Assembly: GCA_051004815.1 (NCBI GenBank)
Contig: JBPCJY010000085.1
Span: forward strand, 23,153-87,152
Source: JBBQXY01 sp051004815
GTDB lineage: Bacteria > Chloroflexota > Ktedonobacteria > Ktedonobacterales > Ktedonobacteraceae
Length of the DNA: 64,000 nt
Direction: 5' to 3'
This document shows, piece after piece, positions 53,990 through 62,633 of the stretch. Both the position numbers and the translations under genes were made by a program. The notes beneath the pieces were generated by a model. The model saw only the letters and a list, made by a program, of their open reading frames with translations. It was not told the DNA's origin and did no database searches. Within the stretch, counting starts at the first letter, position 1. The number at the start of each line of letters is the position of its first letter.

Positions 53990-54290
53990 CGGACAACTGA
54001 ATAGGGCAAAAGCTTTGAAGGGACGAGTAGCGGTTCCCTGTTGCATCCAGAGAGCGAGCGATTGGTGGAAAGCTCGTATGTCAACTGACCGCGAATAAAA
54101 CCCCTGAGTTGCGAGAAGAAATCGCTGAATGCGAGAGTAGACCTTTGCCGGATGCCTCCGTTACCAGGCTGGAGTATGTTAGTACTCGACGAGGTTGATG
54201 CCGTAGGGCATCGACGAATGAAGGTGGTACCACGAGAGCTGTGAATAACGCTCATCGTCCTTCCCTGAACGGAGGATGATGAGCGTTTTT
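53990..54290 (+). promoter_or_regulatory. T-box riboswitch 2 (lysine type)
   Basis: Second, near-duplicate leader: distal loop AGAGAGCGAGC ... GGTGGAAAGCTCG, specifier region GCGAAT-AAA-ACCC with AAA at 54097-54099, T-box AAGGTGGTACCACG at 54221-54234, and a terminator CGCTCATCGTCCT (54249-54261) / AGGATGATGAGCG (54272-54284) followed by TTTTTG. Starts with the same ACAACTGAATAG as the first. Two in series should give a tighter, steeper response. Confidence 0.9.
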
Positions 54291-54368
54291 GTTTGTCTGA
54301 CAAATTGCTACAGACAAAATGGAGGGGCGATCCCTGGCGGTCGCCTGTTTTAGAGAGGAATACAAGAC

Positions 54369-54530
54369 ATGGCACACTGCACAGAATGTGAAGCCGAAAT
54401 TACACTGCAAGGTTCCATAGTGGGAGAGATCATCTATTGTCCTGATTGTAATGCGGAATTGGAGGTGCTGGGTCTCGAACCCCCTGCACTGGCACTGGCT
54501 CCTGAAATTCAAGAAGATTGGGGAGAATAA
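54369..54530 (+). CDS. lysW: Amino-group carrier protein LysW
   Basis: 53 residues: CTEC and CPDC pairs bind zinc, and the end reads EDWGE, the hallmark whose last glutamate is linked to alpha-aminoadipate by LysX. It carries the lysine intermediates through the LysZ, LysY, LysJ and LysK steps. AGAGAGG 12 bases before the ATG. One base separates it from lysX. Confidence 0.95.
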   Translation: MAHCTECEAEITLQGSIVGEIIYCPDCNAELEVLGLEPPALALAPEIQEDWGE

Positions 54531-54531
54531 G

Positions 54532-55398
54532 ATGGTACGCCTGGCTATTCTCACATCGCGCATCCGTGTGGAAGAGAAATTGCTGTTTGACGCGCTGAGG
54601 CAGCGTGCAATAGCATTTGACAGTATTGATGATGGAGAGTTGTTGCTTGATCTGACCCGTCCTGATGAGCGGTGGCGCGAGTATGATGCGGTATTGTGCC
54701 GTAGCTTGAGCCAATCGCGAGGGCTAGCGGTAATCACTGTGTTGGAACATTGGGGCGTGCGAGTCTACAACTCGGCGACAGTAACCGCGCTCTGTAACGA
54801 TAAGTTGCTCACCACGCTGGCACTGCTTCGTGCGGGTGTGCCAACGCCGCGCACGCTGCTGGCCTTTGAACCACAGGTCAGCATACAGGGGATTGAAATG
54901 CTGGGTTATCCGGTCGTGCTCAAGCCGATAGCTGGTTCATGGGGTCGCTTGCTGGCACGCATTAATGATCGTGACGCGGCGGAAGCTGTGCTCGAACACC
55001 AGGAGACGCTGGGTTCCTACCAACATCACCTTCATTATATCCAGCAGTATGTCGCGAAGCCACAGCGAGACATTCGTGCGTTTGTCGTTGGAGGGCAGAC
55101 CATTTGTGCAATCTATCGTACCAGCGAACATTGGGTCACAAACACTGCTCGCGGCGCGGTTGCTAGCAACTGTCCCGTCACGACAGAACTTGATAGCCTT
55201 TGTGTGCGTGCTGCGCAAGCGGTTGGTGGTGGCATCCTGGCCATTGACGTACTGGAAGACCCAGAGCATGGGCTACTGGTCAATGAGATCAATGCCACGA
55301 TGGAGTTTCGCAATAGTATTGCGCCCACCGGTGTCGATATTCCCAATGTGATGCTTGACTATGTCCTCAGTGGTATACGGGAGGGGGCTGCACGATGA
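54532..55398 (+). CDS. lysX: Alpha-aminoadipate-LysW ligase LysX
   Basis: 288 residues from ATG 54532. RimK-type ATP-grasp: [58 protein letters not shown] (ATP-binding), [13 protein letters not shown] (metal-binding Glu/Asn). Joins alpha-aminoadipate through its amino group to the C-terminal glutamate of LysW, using ATP. The last codon overlaps the lysY start (ATGA). Confidence 0.95.
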   Translation: MVRLAILTSRIRVEEKLLFDALRQRAIAFDSIDDGELLLDLTRPDERWREYDAVLCRSLSQSRGLAVITVLEHWGVRVYNSATVTALCNDKLLTTLALLRAGVPTPRTLLAFEPQVSIQGIEMLGYPVVLKPIAGSWGRLLARINDRDAAEAVLEHQETLGSYQHHLHYIQQYVAKPQRDIRAFVVGGQTICAIYRTSEHWVTNTARGAVASNCPVTTELDSLCVRAAQAVGGGILAIDVLEDPEHGLLVNEINATMEFRNSIAPTGVDIPNVMLDYVLSGIREGAAR

Positions 55399-56456
55399 AT
55401 CGGCTACGTGTGGCGATAGTTGGCGCATCTGGCTATACCGGAGGAGAACTGGCGCGACTGCTGCTCTTTCATCCGCAGGTTGAGTTGACGCAAGTTGTTT
55501 CCAACAGTCGGGCGGGACATTACTTGCATAGTGTGCATCCAAATTTGCGTAAGCAGACAGCTTTGCGCTTCTGTCGTCCCGATGACCTGACATCAGTAGA
55601 TGTTCTGTTTCTTTGCCTACCACACGGTGCATCAGCACGAGAAATCGAACACTATCGGGCCATTGCGCCACGGGTGATCGACCTTGCAGCGGATTTTCGT
55701 CTGCGTTCTGCCGGACTCTATGAGCAATGGTATGGTGAGCCGCATCGTACACCTGATCTTTTGCGCGAGGCGGTGTACGGTCTGCCTGAATTGCATCGGG
55801 CAGAGTTGGCGGATGCAACGTTGGTCAGTGGGACTGGCTGCATGGCGACCGCCGCTATCCTGGGACTGGCACCACTCTATCGCGCTGGATTGGTGAATAG
55901 TGCTATTCCTCTCGTAGTGGATGCCAAAGTTGGTTCATCGGCGGTGGGAGCAACTGCGGGAGCGGGAAGCCATCATCCCGATAGGAGTGGGGCCGTGCGC
56001 TCATTTCAACCTACAGGGCATCGCCATACCGCCGAACTCATACAGGAACTGGGGCGCGTAGCTGGAGGGGAACTGCGCCAGGATATTGCTTTCTCGGCCA
56101 CGGCGGTTGAGTTAGTGCGCGGCGTACTTGTGACCGCGCATGCCTTTTTGCATGAGCAAGTGGATGAGCGCACTTTGTGGCGGCTCTATCGCGAAGCCTA
56201 TGCACACGAGCCTTTCATTCGCCTGGTCAAAGAGCGTAGTGGTGTGTATCGCTATCCTGAACCGAAGATTTTAGCGGGCAGCAATTATTGCGATATTGGC
56301 TTTGAACTCGATGCTCAGCAAGGAAGAGTAGTGGTCATCGCCGCTTTGGACAACCTGATGAAGGGTGCGGCTGGTAATGCGGTGCAGGCACTCAACTGCA
56401 TGTGCGGTTGGGATGAAACGTTGGGACTAAGCTCTCCTGGCTTGCATCCTGTGTAG
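55395..56456 (+). CDS. lysY: LysW-aminoadipyl phosphate reductase LysY (ArgC family)
   Basis: 353 residues. NADPH motif [20 protein letters not shown] and catalytic cysteine [33 protein letters not shown] and [20 protein letters not shown] fit the LysY/ArgC family. Reduces the phosphate made by LysZ to the semialdehyde while bound to LysW. The stop TAG lies within the first bases of a dispersed repeat copy. Confidence 0.95.
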   Translation: MNRLRVAIVGASGYTGGELARLLLFHPQVELTQVVSNSRAGHYLHSVHPNLRKQTALRFCRPDDLTSVDVLFLCLPHGASAREIEHYRAIAPRVIDLAADFRLRSAGLYEQWYGEPHRTPDLLREAVYGLPELHRAELADATLVSGTGCMATAAILGLAPLYRAGLVNSAIPLVVDAKVGSSAVGATAGAGSHHPDRSGAVRSFQPTGHRHTAELIQELGRVAGGELRQDIAFSATAVELVRGVLVTAHAFLHEQVDERTLWRLYREAYAHEPFIRLVKERSGVYRYPEPKILAGSNYCDIGFELDAQQGRVVVIAALDNLMKGAAGNAVQALNCMCGWDETLGLSSPGLHPV

Positions 56457-56481
56457 ATTCTTCGCTGCGCTCAGAATGACA
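56455..56481. repeat. Dispersed repeat A at the lysY/lysZ junction
   Basis: 27 bases with core CTTCGCTGCGCTCAG. Its first two bases are part of the lysY stop codon; lysZ begins some 20 bases later. Confidence 0.9.
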
Positions 56482-56500
56482 TAGAAGAATGGGAATGATT

Positions 56501-57316
56501 ATGATGCTTATTGTGAAAATTGGCGGTGGTGCAGGTGTCACCACGGAGAACATTGTACATGAGATAGCGCGGAGTGTTGCCCTTGGGCAACGTGTTGTCG
56601 TAGTGCATGGCGGGTCTGAACTGACGAATACACTCTCTGAGCGTTTGGGACAATCGGTACGGATGATTACCTCTCCGAGTGGGATGGTCAGTCGCTACAC
56701 GGATAGCGAGACGTTGCGGGTCTATGCGATGGCCATTGCTGGGGAGATCAATACCGCGTTGGTGGCGTGTTTGCAGCAACAAGGGATCAATGCTTTTGGG
56801 CTGACAGGAGTGGATGGGCGATTGCTGCTGGCAAGGCGCAAGTCCGTGATACGCACGGTAACGCCGGAGGGCCGTACACAGATCGTGCGCGACGACTATA
56901 CGGGACAGATTGAGCAAGTGAATACGGCATTGCTACAGCAACTCCTTACTGCTGGTTACACTCCCGTCATCGCGCCGTTGGCGTTGAGCAGGGAGGGAGA
57001 GCGTTTGAATGTCGATGGAGACCGTGTTGCTGCTGCTGTTGCGGTAGCTCTACAGGCGGATACGTTGGTCATCATGACGAACGTTCCCGGTCTGCTGACC
57101 GATGCAGGGGATAATGCGACGCTCATTCACACCATTCCGGCGGATGAGTTAGCTGACTACATGGAATATGCGCAGGGGCGTATGCGCAAGAAACTGCTGG
57201 GAGCGCAAGAAGCTTTGCAAGGCGGCGTGTCACGCGTCTGTATTGGGAGTATTTCGTTGTTGGAGGTACTCAATGGCGCGGGAACAACGATAGATTCTTC
57301 GCTGCGCTCAGAATGA
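56501..57316 (+). CDS. lysZ: LysW-aminoadipate kinase LysZ (ArgB family)
   Basis: 271 residues from ATG 56501; ATG 56489, 56495 and 56504 are alternatives. Amino-acid kinase fold: MMLIVKIGGGAGVTTENIV, VVVVHGGSELTNTLSERLGQ, LNVDGDRVAAAVAVALQADT, LVIMTNVPGLLTDAG. Phosphorylates the side-chain carboxyl of LysW-bound aminoadipate. The last residues (about TIDSSLRSE) and the stop are encoded by a repeat A copy, so the native end has been replaced. Confidence 0.93.
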   Translation: MMLIVKIGGGAGVTTENIVHEIARSVALGQRVVVVHGGSELTNTLSERLGQSVRMITSPSGMVSRYTDSETLRVYAMAIAGEINTALVACLQQQGINAFGLTGVDGRLLLARRKSVIRTVTPEGRTQIVRDDYTGQIEQVNTALLQQLLTAGYTPVIAPLALSREGERLNVDGDRVAAAVAVALQADTLVIMTNVPGLLTDAGDNATLIHTIPADELADYMEYAQGRMRKKLLGAQEALQGGVSRVCIGSISLLEVLNGAGTTIDSSLRSE

Positions 57317-57318
57317 CA
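57292..57318. repeat. Dispersed repeat A at the lysZ/lysJ junction
   Basis: 27 bases, core CTTCGCTGCGCTCAG. Contains the end and TGA stop of lysZ (57314-57316) and an overlapping ATG (57313) in frame with lysJ. The likely lysJ start is the ATG at 57352. Confidence 0.9.
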
Positions 57319-57351
57319 GTGCAGGGTCAGCAAGTGAGAAAGGATCAGTAT

Positions 57352-59676
57352 ATGAGCACGACAATTGACCTGGAAAATATGTATAGCACTGGTGTGTATA
57401 GTAAGCGTCCCGTAGTCATTGTACGAGGAAACGGCGCGTTAGTTTGGGATGCTGAAGGGCGCGAATATATCGACTGCATCGCGGGCTACGGGGTAGCAAA
57501 CGTAGGGCATGGACGATCAGAGGTGGCTGCTGCCATTGCGGCGCAGGCGCAACGGCTGATTACCTGCCCTGAAATTCTCTACAACGATGTGCGGGCTTGC
57601 CTCCTGGAACGTTTGGCACAATTTACGCCGGAAGGTTTGACACATATCTTTCTGTGCAATAGCGGTGCGGAGGCGGTGGAAGGTGCCCTTAAATTCGCTC
57701 GTATCGCGACAGGACGCAGCGGCATCGTGGCCGCGCTGCGTGGCTTCCATGGGCGTACGATGGGTGCGCTTTCGACGACATGGGAGCCGCATTACCGTGA
57801 GCCTTTTGCGCCACTCGTCCCTGGTGTCAGCCATATCCGTTTTAATGATCTCGCGGCAGCGGAAGGTGCCATCGGCCCAGAGACGGCGGCGGTAATAATT
57901 GAGTTGGTACAGGGGGAAGGCGGTGTGCATGTGGCTTCCGAAGAGTATGTACAGGGGCTGGCAGCACTTTGTCGCGAACGGGGAGCGTTGCTGATTGTTG
58001 ATGAGGTGCAGACGGGCTTTGGGCGGACAGGAAGTTTCTTCGCTTGCAATCATTATGACCTGCAACCAGATATCCTCTGCCTGGCGAAATCCCTGGCTGG
58101 CGGTATTCCAATGGGGGCGGTCTGCCTGGGGCCGCGTGTGATGGAGAGTGGGCGCATTACGAGGGGTATCCATGGCAGCAGCTTTGGTGGTAATCCATTA
58201 GCCTGTGCAGCTGCGCTAGCTACCCTCGATATCCTGGAACAAGAAGCTCTAGCTGAGCGTGCTGCTACGCTGGGTGCATATGCCTTTGAACGGCTGAGCG
58301 CGTTACGTAGTCCGCTTATCCGCGCTGTACGTGGTAGAGGCTTGTTATTGGGTATCGAACTCAGTCGGCGGGCGCAACCGTACCTGGAGGCATTGGTCGA
58401 ACGCGGTGTCCTCGCCTTGCAGGCTGGGCCGAACGTCATTCGCCTGTTGCCGCCTCTGGTGATTACGGAGCAGCAAATGGAAAGGGTGCTGGATGTGGTG
58501 GAAGAGGTGTTGGTGGAAGGGGTAGGTTTTTCAGAGAGGCAGAGCCTCTCTGAAAAACCTACCCCTTCGGGGGAAGGAGGTGAGGTAGAACTTCTCTACA
58601 ACATGCTCACTATTCCGAGCTATTCGGGGCAGGAAGGAGCGTTGGCCGGGTTTCTGGTTGAACAGGCGCGGCAAATGGGTTTGCATGCTTGTATAGATGA
58701 GGCTGGGAACTTTGTTGCTTCTACACATGCTCTTGACGGGGGTGCTGAGATGTCGCCGGTTGTTCTGCTGGGGCATATGGATACGGTGCGTGGTTGCATT
58801 CCGGTGAAGCTGGAGGATGGTGTGCTGTTTGGGCGGGGGGCGGTAGACGCGAAGGGGCCACTGGCGGCTTTCGTGTGTGCGACCGCCCGGTTGGTACGTC
58901 ATGGAGCAGTGGGTGCTTTGCGGAGACCGATAGTCGTGATTGGTGCCGTTGAAGAGGAGTCGTCTACGTCACGCGGGGCGCGTGCGGTAGTGGAACGCTA
59001 TCGGCCTTGTGCCTGTATTATTGGCGAGCCGAGCGGAAGTGCAGCGGTGACGATTGGTTATAAAGGCAGGCTGCTGGTGGAGTATCGCGTTACACGGCCT
59101 GCCCACCATAGCGCGGGAGTGCGGCAAAACAGTAGCGAGGTAGCAGTGGCCTTCTGGAATCGTGTGCGACAGCATGCCAGTGCGTGGAATGAGCAACACG
59201 CGACAAACTCTACGTTTGCCGCGCTGATGCCTTCGCTGCGCAGTATGCATAGCGATGCGGATGGTCTGGAGGAACAGAGTCGGCTCTTCATCGGCTATCG
59301 TTTGCCGCCGGACTACGATAGCGAAGGTTTGCGGACACGATTGGAGCGTTGGGCCTATGAGGATGAAGCTGAACTCAGTTTTTCTGCTGAAGAGGTGGCC
59401 TTTCAGACGACACGTACAACGCCATTGGCACGCGCTTTCATCGCTGCTATTCGCGCTACTGGTGGGCAGCCTTCCTTCAAACATAAAACAGGTACGTCGG
59501 ATATGAACGTGGTGGGGCCACGCTGGGGTCAGAATATTGTAGCGTATGGCCCTGGTGACTCGCACCTGGATCATACACCACAAGAGCATATAAGTATTGC
59601 CGAGTATAGCCAGGCTATCGATGCACTCGAATTGGTGCTGCGCGAACTGGCATTACAAAGGGAAATAACGCTATGA
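57352..59676 (+). CDS. lysJ-lysK: Fused LysJ aminotransferase and LysK deacylase
   Basis: 774 residues from ATG 57352 (AAGGA 8 bases before). Residues ~1-390 are a class III PLP aminotransferase (LysJ): NSGAEAVEGALKFARIATGR, LIVDEVQTGFGRTG, and the PLP lysine in LCLAKSLAGGIPMGA. Residues ~415-770 are an M20 zinc hydrolase (LysK): VVLLGHMDTVRG, GRGAVDAKGPLAAF, GAVEEESSTSRGAR, HKTGTSDMN. LysJ adds the amino group to the LysW-bound semialdehyde; LysK releases lysine. In Thermus these are separate proteins. The linker (~residues 388-410) is encoded by a perfect palindrome (58519-58565). Confidence 0.93.
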   Translation: MSTTIDLENMYSTGVYSKRPVVIVRGNGALVWDAEGREYIDCIAGYGVANVGHGRSEVAAAIAAQAQRLITCPEILYNDVRACLLERLAQFTPEGLTHIFLCNSGAEAVEGALKFARIATGRSGIVAALRGFHGRTMGALSTTWEPHYREPFAPLVPGVSHIRFNDLAAAEGAIGPETAAVIIELVQGEGGVHVASEEYVQGLAALCRERGALLIVDEVQTGFGRTGSFFACNHYDLQPDILCLAKSLAGGIPMGAVCLGPRVMESGRITRGIHGSSFGGNPLACAAALATLDILEQEALAERAATLGAYAFERLSALRSPLIRAVRGRGLLLGIELSRRAQPYLEALVERGVLALQAGPNVIRLLPPLVITEQQMERVLDVVEEVLVEGVGFSERQSLSEKPTPSGEGGEVELLYNMLTIPSYSGQEGALAGFLVEQARQMGLHACIDEAGNFVASTHALDGGAEMSPVVLLGHMDTVRGCIPVKLEDGVLFGRGAVDAKGPLAAFVCATARLVRHGAVGALRRPIVVIGAVEEESSTSRGARAVVERYRPCACIIGEPSGSAAVTIGYKGRLLVEYRVTRPAHHSAGVRQNSSEVAVAFWNRVRQHASAWNEQHATNSTFAALMPSLRSMHSDADGLEEQSRLFIGYRLPPDYDSEGLRTRLERWAYEDEAELSFSAEEVAFQTTRTTPLARAFIAAIRATGGQPSFKHKTGTSDMNVVGPRWGQNIVAYGPGDSHLDHTPQEHISIAEYSQAIDALELVLRELALQREITL
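58519..58565. repeat. Palindromic repeat forming the LysJ-LysK linker
   Basis: 22-base perfect arms (58519-58540 and 58544-58565; key part GTAGGTTTTTCAGAGAGG) with a 3-base loop AGA, in frame. It shares GTAGGTTTTT with the terminal repeats of the MITE at 41477-41633. Short GGAAGG copies stand on both sides, which might be a target duplication. Confidence 0.9.
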
Positions 59677-60821
59677 GTACACTTACTATCCTCGACTCAA
59701 CATTGCGTGAGGGAGAGCAATTTGTTGGTGCTTACTTCAATCTGGCGCAACGACTGACGATAGCGCGTTTGCTGGATGCCGTTGGTGTTTCTTTTATAGA
59801 AGTTCCTTCGCCCATCGCATCGCCAGAGACCCGATATACTGTGCAGGCCGTGTGTGAACTTGAGCTACAAGCACGCGTTGTGGCACATGTGCGTTGTGTC
59901 GAAGCCGATGTACAGGCTGCGCTGGAGACGCCTGTTTGCGGATTGAACCTCTTCTATGGGACATCAGCGGAGCTACGTACCTTTAGTCATGGACGTCGCA
60001 TTGAGCAAATACGGGCTGACGCGGTACCATTGATACGACGAATTCGCGATGCTGGACGCTACGTGCGCTTCTCAGCCGAGGATGCCTTTCGCAGTGATCT
60101 GGTTGATCTGTTGACGGTCTTTGATGCGGTAGTCGAGGCGGGTGTGCAGCGCATTGGCTTGCCGGATACCGTGGGGATTGCCTCTCCGCGTCAGGTGGAG
60201 CAACTTGTACAGCTGTGTGCGGAACGCTATCCACACGTTGGCATCGAGTTCCATGGCCACAATGACACTGGCTGTGCCACCGCCAATACCATTACAGCAT
60301 TGGAAGCAGGGGCAGACTGCCTGGATGTCACCGTATTAGGTATCGGTGAGCGCAATGGCATTGCTTCACTGAGTGGGCTGATCGCGCAACTCTATATTCA
60401 TCATCCTGCATTATTGGCAACGTATGACCTCACGCAACTGTCAACACTCGATCAGTATGTGGCTGAGTGCCTGAAACTTACTATTCCTTTTAATACGCCG
60501 ATAACCGCGCCCGGTGCATTTACGCATAGAGCGGGTGTACACACCAAAGCGGTGTTGCAGAATCCCCGCACCTATGAAGTGCTCAATCCCAGCGATTTTG
60601 GACTGACGCGCCACATCGATATTGGGTCGCGCTTCACAGGACGCTATGCCGTTGGACATCGTGCGGCAACGTTGGGGTTGCAGCTGAGCAGCGACGAGAT
60701 TTGTAATCTCACCCAGGTGCTCAAAAAGCGAGCCGAACAAGGTTCGCTCAGTGAAGAGGTAGTCGATGCATGTATTCATGCCTGGTATCAAGAGAAAGGG
60801 AGTGTAACATGGGAACATTAA
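59673..60821 (+). CDS. hcs: Homocitrate synthase
   Basis: 382 residues. MSTLTILDSTLREGEQFVGA has the catalytic Arg-Glu of the DRE-TIM family; VGIEFHGHNDTGCATANTIT gives the metal histidines, with GIGERNGIASLSGL and HRAGVHTKAVLQNPRTYE. Condenses acetyl-CoA with 2-oxoglutarate, the first step to lysine. As a first step it is usually feedback-inhibited by lysine. Its start overlaps the lysK stop; the end overlaps lysT by 13 bases. Confidence 0.93.
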   Translation: MSTLTILDSTLREGEQFVGAYFNLAQRLTIARLLDAVGVSFIEVPSPIASPETRYTVQAVCELELQARVVAHVRCVEADVQAALETPVCGLNLFYGTSAELRTFSHGRRIEQIRADAVPLIRRIRDAGRYVRFSAEDAFRSDLVDLLTVFDAVVEAGVQRIGLPDTVGIASPRQVEQLVQLCAERYPHVGIEFHGHNDTGCATANTITALEAGADCLDVTVLGIGERNGIASLSGLIAQLYIHHPALLATYDLTQLSTLDQYVAECLKLTIPFNTPITAPGAFTHRAGVHTKAVLQNPRTYEVLNPSDFGLTRHIDIGSRFTGRYAVGHRAATLGLQLSSDEICNLTQVLKKRAEQGSLSEEVVDACIHAWYQEKGSVTWEH

Positions 60822-62059
60822 CCGAGGAAATCTTTAGTCATAAGTTGGGGCGCACGGTAGAGGAGGGCGAGACGATCGTGGTGGAGGTTGACCGCGTGAT
60901 GAGCCACGATACGACCACACCATTGGCGGTACAGGCCTTTCGCAAGTTGTCTCAGCAGAGTGGTGGACGCGTCTTTAATCCACGGCGGTCGCATATTGTG
61001 TTTGATCATATCGTGCCTGCCGCGACTATCGCGGCGGCAACGTTGCAACGCGATATCCGCACGTTCGCACAAGAGCAGGACATTACCATTTTGCAGGAAG
61101 GTATCTGTCACCAGGTGATGCCGGAACGTGGGTATGTGGCACCGGGGGATGTCATCGTGGGAGCCGATAGCCATACCTGCACGTATGGTGCGCTCGGTGC
61201 TTTTGCGACTGGTATGGGTTCTACCGATATCGGTGTGGCCTATGCGACAGGACGGACATGGTTTCGCGTCCCATCTACTATCAATATTCGCATTACGGGA
61301 ACGCTCCCCTTTGGTGTCTACGCCAAGGATGTCACCTTTGAAATGGTACGTCGGCTAGGGGTTGATGGTGCAAACTATCGCGCCATCGAATACAGTGGAG
61401 CGTTGGTTGAGCAGATGTCGGTGAGCGAACGCTTTACGTTCTGCAATATGGCGATTGAAATGGGCGGCAAAGCGGGACTGGTGGCTCCTGATGCGATCAC
61501 GCAGGAGTGGCTACGTGGCCGTACCGACCGCGAGTATCCTATGCTTGCACCGCGCAATCCGCGCTATGAACGCGTGGTGGAGATCGATGCATCGCTCCTG
61601 CAATCTCTGATCGCCTGTCCACCAGATGTGAACAACGTCGTACCCGTAGGAGAAGTTGAGCAAGTGCAGATCGATCAAGTGTTTCTCGGCACCTGTACCA
61701 ACGGACGGCTCGATGATCTTGCAATCGCCGCCGGTATCCTGCAAGGAAAGACCATTCACCCCCGGACACGCATGGTGGTGGTGCCAGCCTCACGCGAAAT
61801 TTATCTGGAGGCGATGCGCCTGGGCTATCTGGAAACGTTTGTGCAGGCGGGGGCATCGGTCGGCACGCCTGGTTGTGGCCCCTGCATCGGGCGGCATTAC
61901 GGAGTACTGGCCCCTGGCGAACGGGCATTAACGACGATGAATCGCAACTTTACGGGGCGAATGGGCGATCCCACGGCTGAAATTTACCTGGGTAGCCCAG
62001 CTACTGCCGCCGCTACGGCGTTGACGGGACATATTACGGACCCGCGACAATTTTTGTAG
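60809..62059 (+). CDS. lysT: Homoaconitase large subunit LysT
   Basis: 416 residues from ATG 60809 (AAAGGGAG upstream). Three cysteines that hold the 4Fe-4S cluster appear in FLGTCTNGRLDDL and GTPGCGPCIGRHYGVLAPGE; GADSHTCTYGALGAFATGMG is the substrate/active-site motif. Works with LysU to convert homocitrate to homoisocitrate. LeuC-like paralogue is the alternative, but the operon context decides for LysT. Confidence 0.92.
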   Translation: MGTLTEEIFSHKLGRTVEEGETIVVEVDRVMSHDTTTPLAVQAFRKLSQQSGGRVFNPRRSHIVFDHIVPAATIAAATLQRDIRTFAQEQDITILQEGICHQVMPERGYVAPGDVIVGADSHTCTYGALGAFATGMGSTDIGVAYATGRTWFRVPSTINIRITGTLPFGVYAKDVTFEMVRRLGVDGANYRAIEYSGALVEQMSVSERFTFCNMAIEMGGKAGLVAPDAITQEWLRGRTDREYPMLAPRNPRYERVVEIDASLLQSLIACPPDVNNVVPVGEVEQVQIDQVFLGTCTNGRLDDLAIAAGILQGKTIHPRTRMVVVPASREIYLEAMRLGYLETFVQAGASVGTPGCGPCIGRHYGVLAPGERALTTMNRNFTGRMGDPTAEIYLGSPATAAATALTGHITDPRQFL

Positions 62060-62099
62060 GTTTGATAAATAAAGAAAAGGACAAGCTGCGCGAACAGAG

Positions 62100-62126
62100 A
62101 GATTCTTCGCTGCGCTCAGAATGACA
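62100..62126. repeat. Dispersed repeat A at the lysT/lysU junction
   Basis: 27 bases, core CTTCGCTGCGCTCAG, same orientation as the two copies upstream in this operon. Read on the other strand it encodes the [14 protein letters not shown] peptide, which explains a spurious frame there. Confidence 0.9.
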
Positions 62127-62144
62127 GGAAAAGGATGAATGCTT

Positions 62145-62633
62145 ATGAGTCGTATCTGGATGCTGGATGACAATGTCAATACGGATGTTATTATTCCTGG
62201 ACGTTACAATGTGACCACTGATCGTACACAGTTAGCGCGTTACTGCCTGTGCGAGGTGCTGCCAGCATTCGCGCAGCAGGTGCAGGTGGGTGATGTGCTG
62301 ATGGCGGGTCACAACTTTGGCTGTGGGTCTTCACGCGAACATGCGCCGGTGGCTATCCTGGCAAGCGGCGTGCAGGTGGTCATCGCCCGGAGTTTTGCAC
62401 GCATCTTCTATCGCAACGCGGTGAATATTGGTCTGCCCGTGCTGGTGTGCGAAGAGGCGGTGCTAGCCAGTGCCGATGGGCAGCAGATAGAGGTAGACCT
62501 GGCGACCGGCTGTATTCATAACATTACAACGGGACAGACGTTTCAGGCTGAGCCATTGAACCCCTTTGTGGCGCGTATTGTGGCGGCGGGCGGCATCATC
62601 GAATATATTCGCCAGGAAGGAACCTTGCGATGA
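62145..62633 (+). CDS. lysU: Homoaconitase small subunit LysU
   Basis: 162 residues from ATG 62145 (AAGGA 9 bases before; ATG 62139 is too close). The swivel domain motifs DNVNTDVIIPGRYN and GHNFGCGSSREHAPVAI are typical. Completes homoaconitase. The stop overlaps the next start (ATGA). Confidence 0.93.
   Translation: MSRIWMLDDNVNTDVIIPGRYNVTTDRTQLARYCLCEVLPAFAQQVQVGDVLMAGHNFGCGSSREHAPVAILASGVQVVIARSFARIFYRNAVNIGLPVLVCEEAVLASADGQQIEVDLATGCIHNITTGQTFQAEPLNPFVARIVAAGGIIEYIRQEGTLR

Noticed and set aside
53681..54004. 107-codon open frame on the + strand
   Set aside because: It runs through T-box 1, its terminator and the start of T-box 2; no ribosome site and no protein similarity.
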